A stretch of 29,469 bases of DNA from Chara braunii. Lineage: Eukaryota > Streptophyta > Charophyceae > Charales > Characeae. Made by a program: the position numbers and the translations under genes. How positions within the stretch are numbered: the stretch's first letter is position 1; the number at the start of each line of letters is the position of its first letter. The notes under the pieces are model-generated. The model had not been told where the DNA came from and did not search any database. It was given only the letters and a program-made list of their open reading frames with translations. Positions 27,636-29,469 of the stretch are shown here, piece after piece. The stretch covers positions 465,097-494,565 of the forward strand of contig BFEA01000149.1 of NCBI GenBank assembly GCA_003427395.1, in the 5' to 3' direction.

Positions 27636-27765
27636 GGTTTGGGTTTGGGGGTTATGAGGTATGGGATATAGGTCTGGGTTTGGGGGTTATGAGGTATGGG
27701 ATATAGGTCTGGGTTTGGGGGTTATGAGGTATGGCAGATAGGTCTGGGTCTGGGGGTTATGATGT
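27636..27765 (+). repeat. 35-bp tandem repeat, almost four copies
   Basis: GGTCTGGGTTTGGGGGTTAT followed by GAGGTATGGGATATA starts at 27636, 27671, 27706 and 27741, nearly identical. Confidence 0.96.
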
Positions 27766-28108
27766 CTTGGTCTGGGTCCAGGATCTGGGGATGGGGCTGT
27801 GTCCCAGGGCTGGTTATGGGTTGGTGGTGTGGGTTGGGATCTGGGTTGGGTAAGGGTTGGCAGTGTGGGGCGGGATCTAGGGTCTTGATCTGGGTATGGG
27901 TTGGGGTCGGTGGCCATATGGTGCCGACCTGTTTTTCTGTTGTTTGGGTATATGGGCTCTGCCTGGGGTTCCCTCTGGGGCTGGGGGTGGGACTGGATTC
28001 TGGTTCTGGGGCTGAGGTCCGAGTTTGGGTCTGTGTCTGGGTCTGTGTCGGGGGTCCGGGTTTGTGGCGATATGGCCCTGCCGCCTTTTTCTGGGGTGTG
28101 GGTCTGGG

Positions 28109-28352
28109 TTCTGGGGTCAAGGACTGGTTCTGGGAATGGGTCTAGCGGGGCCTAAGGTCCAGGTTCGGATTTGGGGTGTAATGTCAGGGTTGGGGTCTTG
28201 AGGTCCAGGTCGGGAGTCTGACTCTGAGATCTTGGGGTCTGGGGTCAAGGACTGGTTCTGGGAATGGGTTTAGGGGTCCCTAGGTCCGGGTTCGGATTTG
28301 GGGTGTAATGTCAGGGGTGGGGTCTTGAGGTCCAGGTCGGGAGTATGACTCT
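28109..28352 (+). repeat. ~121-bp tandem duplication
   Basis: CTGGGGTCAAGGACTGGTTC starts at about 28109 and 28230. The copies share GGATTTGGGGTGTAATGTCA and GTCTTGAGGTCCAGGTCGGG. Confidence 0.93.
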
Positions 28353-28480
28353 GAGATTTTGGTGTGCATCGGGGATTGGGTATGGAATCAGGGGTCTGGG
28401 TTTGCATCTGGGTCTTTGGTTTTTATCTGGTCTGGTCTGCGTTAGGGGTCGGGCGTGGGATCAGGGGTATGTGTCTCAGT

Positions 28481-28850
28481 CTGTGGCCATACCTGTGCTG
28501 CCCTGTCTTTCTCGCCTGCCTTCTCTCCACGCCACAACTCCTTCCTTTTCGGCCATCAAGAGTGGTTCCAAGAATGAAGTGGTGAGAGTCTGGGAGACCC
28601 CACAGCCACAAATGGACTGCCCATCATATTTTTGACTGCGGGTGAAGCCGCGACAGGCCATGTAGTCTCTGTGTAATTGCAGTTCTGACTCCCAATGGAT
28701 CTCCCAAAGGTGCACAGGTGCAGGTATACTTAACTGGATGCATCAGGCCTGTGATCCCTTCTCATGTCCTCTGTTATGGCACACTGATGAATAGTCAGCA
28801 TGCTGCTGAGGATGACCGCTTCATGCTGACCTGCTCGTGTGTGTGTGGCT
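28481..28850. other. Unassigned sequence of more balanced composition
   Basis: There are short ORFs and possible splice-like sites (TGTAATTGCAG near 28680) but no frame I can support as a gene. Confidence 0.4.
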
Positions 28851-29334
28851 TGCTTTTAGTGTCTGATTTTTCAGTGCATGGAGGAAGAGGCCCCACTAGC
28901 AGTGCAGTGTTCTTGCTTAGAGGGCATGGACCCACCGTAGTCGCAAGACTCGTAGCCAGGTTCATGCCTTCTGGGCACAAACATGGCACCAGTGGGGTTT
29001 GCCCCTTAGTGTTGCAGAGTCCACCTGTTACTTCAGAACAAAGAGTCACGTGTTTGTGGCGCGTTGCAGTGTCAGCTCGGCGTTGTGTTTGGAAGGCATG
29101 AACCTAGTCGTAAAAATGCACACCAGTATCTTGGATTTGTTATCGAATGCACGCCAGAACAAGGAGTCGTCTGCAGTGCTCTTGGTTCGTTGTAGTGTCA
29201 GCTCGGCATTGTGATTTTTTTTAGAAGGCATGAACCTTGTCTTGAAAAGGGCCCGGCCCACGCCTGCTCAGCACAGGCATAGCACCAGTGGGGCCGCCCC
29301 TTGGTTCCACGGAGTCCATCTGGTACATACGATC
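28851..29334 (+). repeat. Degenerate tandem duplications
   Basis: GCACCAGTGGGG with GCCCCTTrGT and GAGTCCAyCTGkTAC occurs at about 28987 and 29283. GTTGyAGTGTCAGCTCGGC with AAGGCATGAACC occurs at about 29064 and 29189. Confidence 0.8.
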
Positions 29335-29469
29335 TAGGAGTCGTCTCGAGTGTCTGTTTCGAGGAGTCGTCTCAAGTGTCTGTTTCGAGGAGTCGTCTCG
29401 AGTGTCTGTTTCGAGGAGTCGTCTCGAGTGTCTGTTTCGAGGAGTCGTCTCGAGTGTCTGTTTCGAGGA
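29335..29469 (+). repeat. 26-bp minisatellite, continues past the window
   Basis: GAGGAGTCGTCTCGAGTGTC followed by TGTTTC repeats with period 26 (starts 29361, 29387, 29413, 29439). It is nearly perfect, with one A for G near 29374, and the window ends inside it. Confidence 0.98.

Larger units (their letters stand above)
26740..28480 (+). repeat. G/T-rich degenerate repeat field ((GGGTCT)n-like)
   Basis: The plus strand is dominated by GGGTCTGGGG, GGGTTTGGG and GGGTCTAGG words for about 1.1 kb, excluding the element at 26983-27600. Gly/Val/Trp ORFs on the plus strand and Pro/Thr/Gln ORFs on the minus strand simply reflect this composition. Confidence 0.85.

Noticed and set aside
27696-28145. 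149-aa plus-strand and 132-aa minus-strand ORFs
   Set aside because: Gly/Val/Trp and Pro/Thr/Gln strings arise from the G/T-rich repeat.
27600-28480. Telomere-like repeat
   Set aside because: GGGTCT and GGGTTTGGGG words are irregular and none forms a uniform TTTAGGG-type array.
28660-28730. Small exon between TGTAATTGCAG and a GTGCACAG or GTATAC donor
   Set aside because: The sites are weak, the exon would be tiny, and no neighbouring exon supports it.
29335-29469. CRISPR-like array
   Set aside because: The repeats are contiguous with no unique spacers; it is a simple minisatellite.

Overview
The window reads as repeat-rich nuclear DNA of a green-lineage eukaryote. A charophyte alga such as Chara is my best guess, not a proven one. 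The grounds are a chromodomain-type Ty3/gypsy retrotransposon, plant-type mitochondrial fragments (nad4, cob, large rRNA with a group I intron core), three U6 snRNA-derived copies, long microsatellites and intron-like signals. There is no sign of bacterial operons, ribosome binding sites or CRISPR. No complete host protein-coding gene can be supported; most of the sequence is mobile-element debris.

Layout. 1-1080: simple sequence and a degenerate repeat broken by (TG)n tracts. About 1080-9930: one decayed Ty3/gypsy element, read on the minus strand (gag, zinc knuckle, protease, reverse transcriptase, RNase H, integrase, chromodomain), between two copies of a direct repeat that may be remains of its LTRs. 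It has been damaged in turn by a hAT-like 417-bp insertion, a local tandem duplication, a roughly 390-bp inversion joined to loss of the middle of the integrase core, and a block of shuffled mitochondrial DNA inside gag. 10031-10618: a hAT-like element with an 8-bp target duplication that carries a Nextera mate-pair junction adapter, so the assembly is suspect there. 12842-13739: another hAT-like element with an 8-bp duplication, an exon-like segment and a 309-bp gap of Ns. 15070-15687 and 26983-27600: two TA-flanked elements of identical length (618 bp) and related termini. 16680-23300: several families of tandem repeats, a U6 retropseudogene with a 16-bp target duplication, and a few exon-like ORFs. 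23598-26640: two more U6 copies, a tRNA-like sequence, a near-perfect 128-bp palindrome and long GA/G tracts. 26740-28480: a G/T-rich, strand-asymmetric repeat field. 28850-29469: degenerate repeats ending in a 26-bp minisatellite that runs off the window.

The most interesting theme is a set of short non-autonomous DNA elements, each built around its own palindromic word (GTTCGCG, CCGACCGGTCGG, GTACGTTGTATTCGAATAC, CCCGGGCGTTATATTCGAA, CCGGACGTCTGGACC). A roughly 70-bp module centred on AACTTTTGgCTGAGGGTC occurs five times in the window, four times inside such elements and once beside one. I know of no described family with this arrangement, but I could not search.
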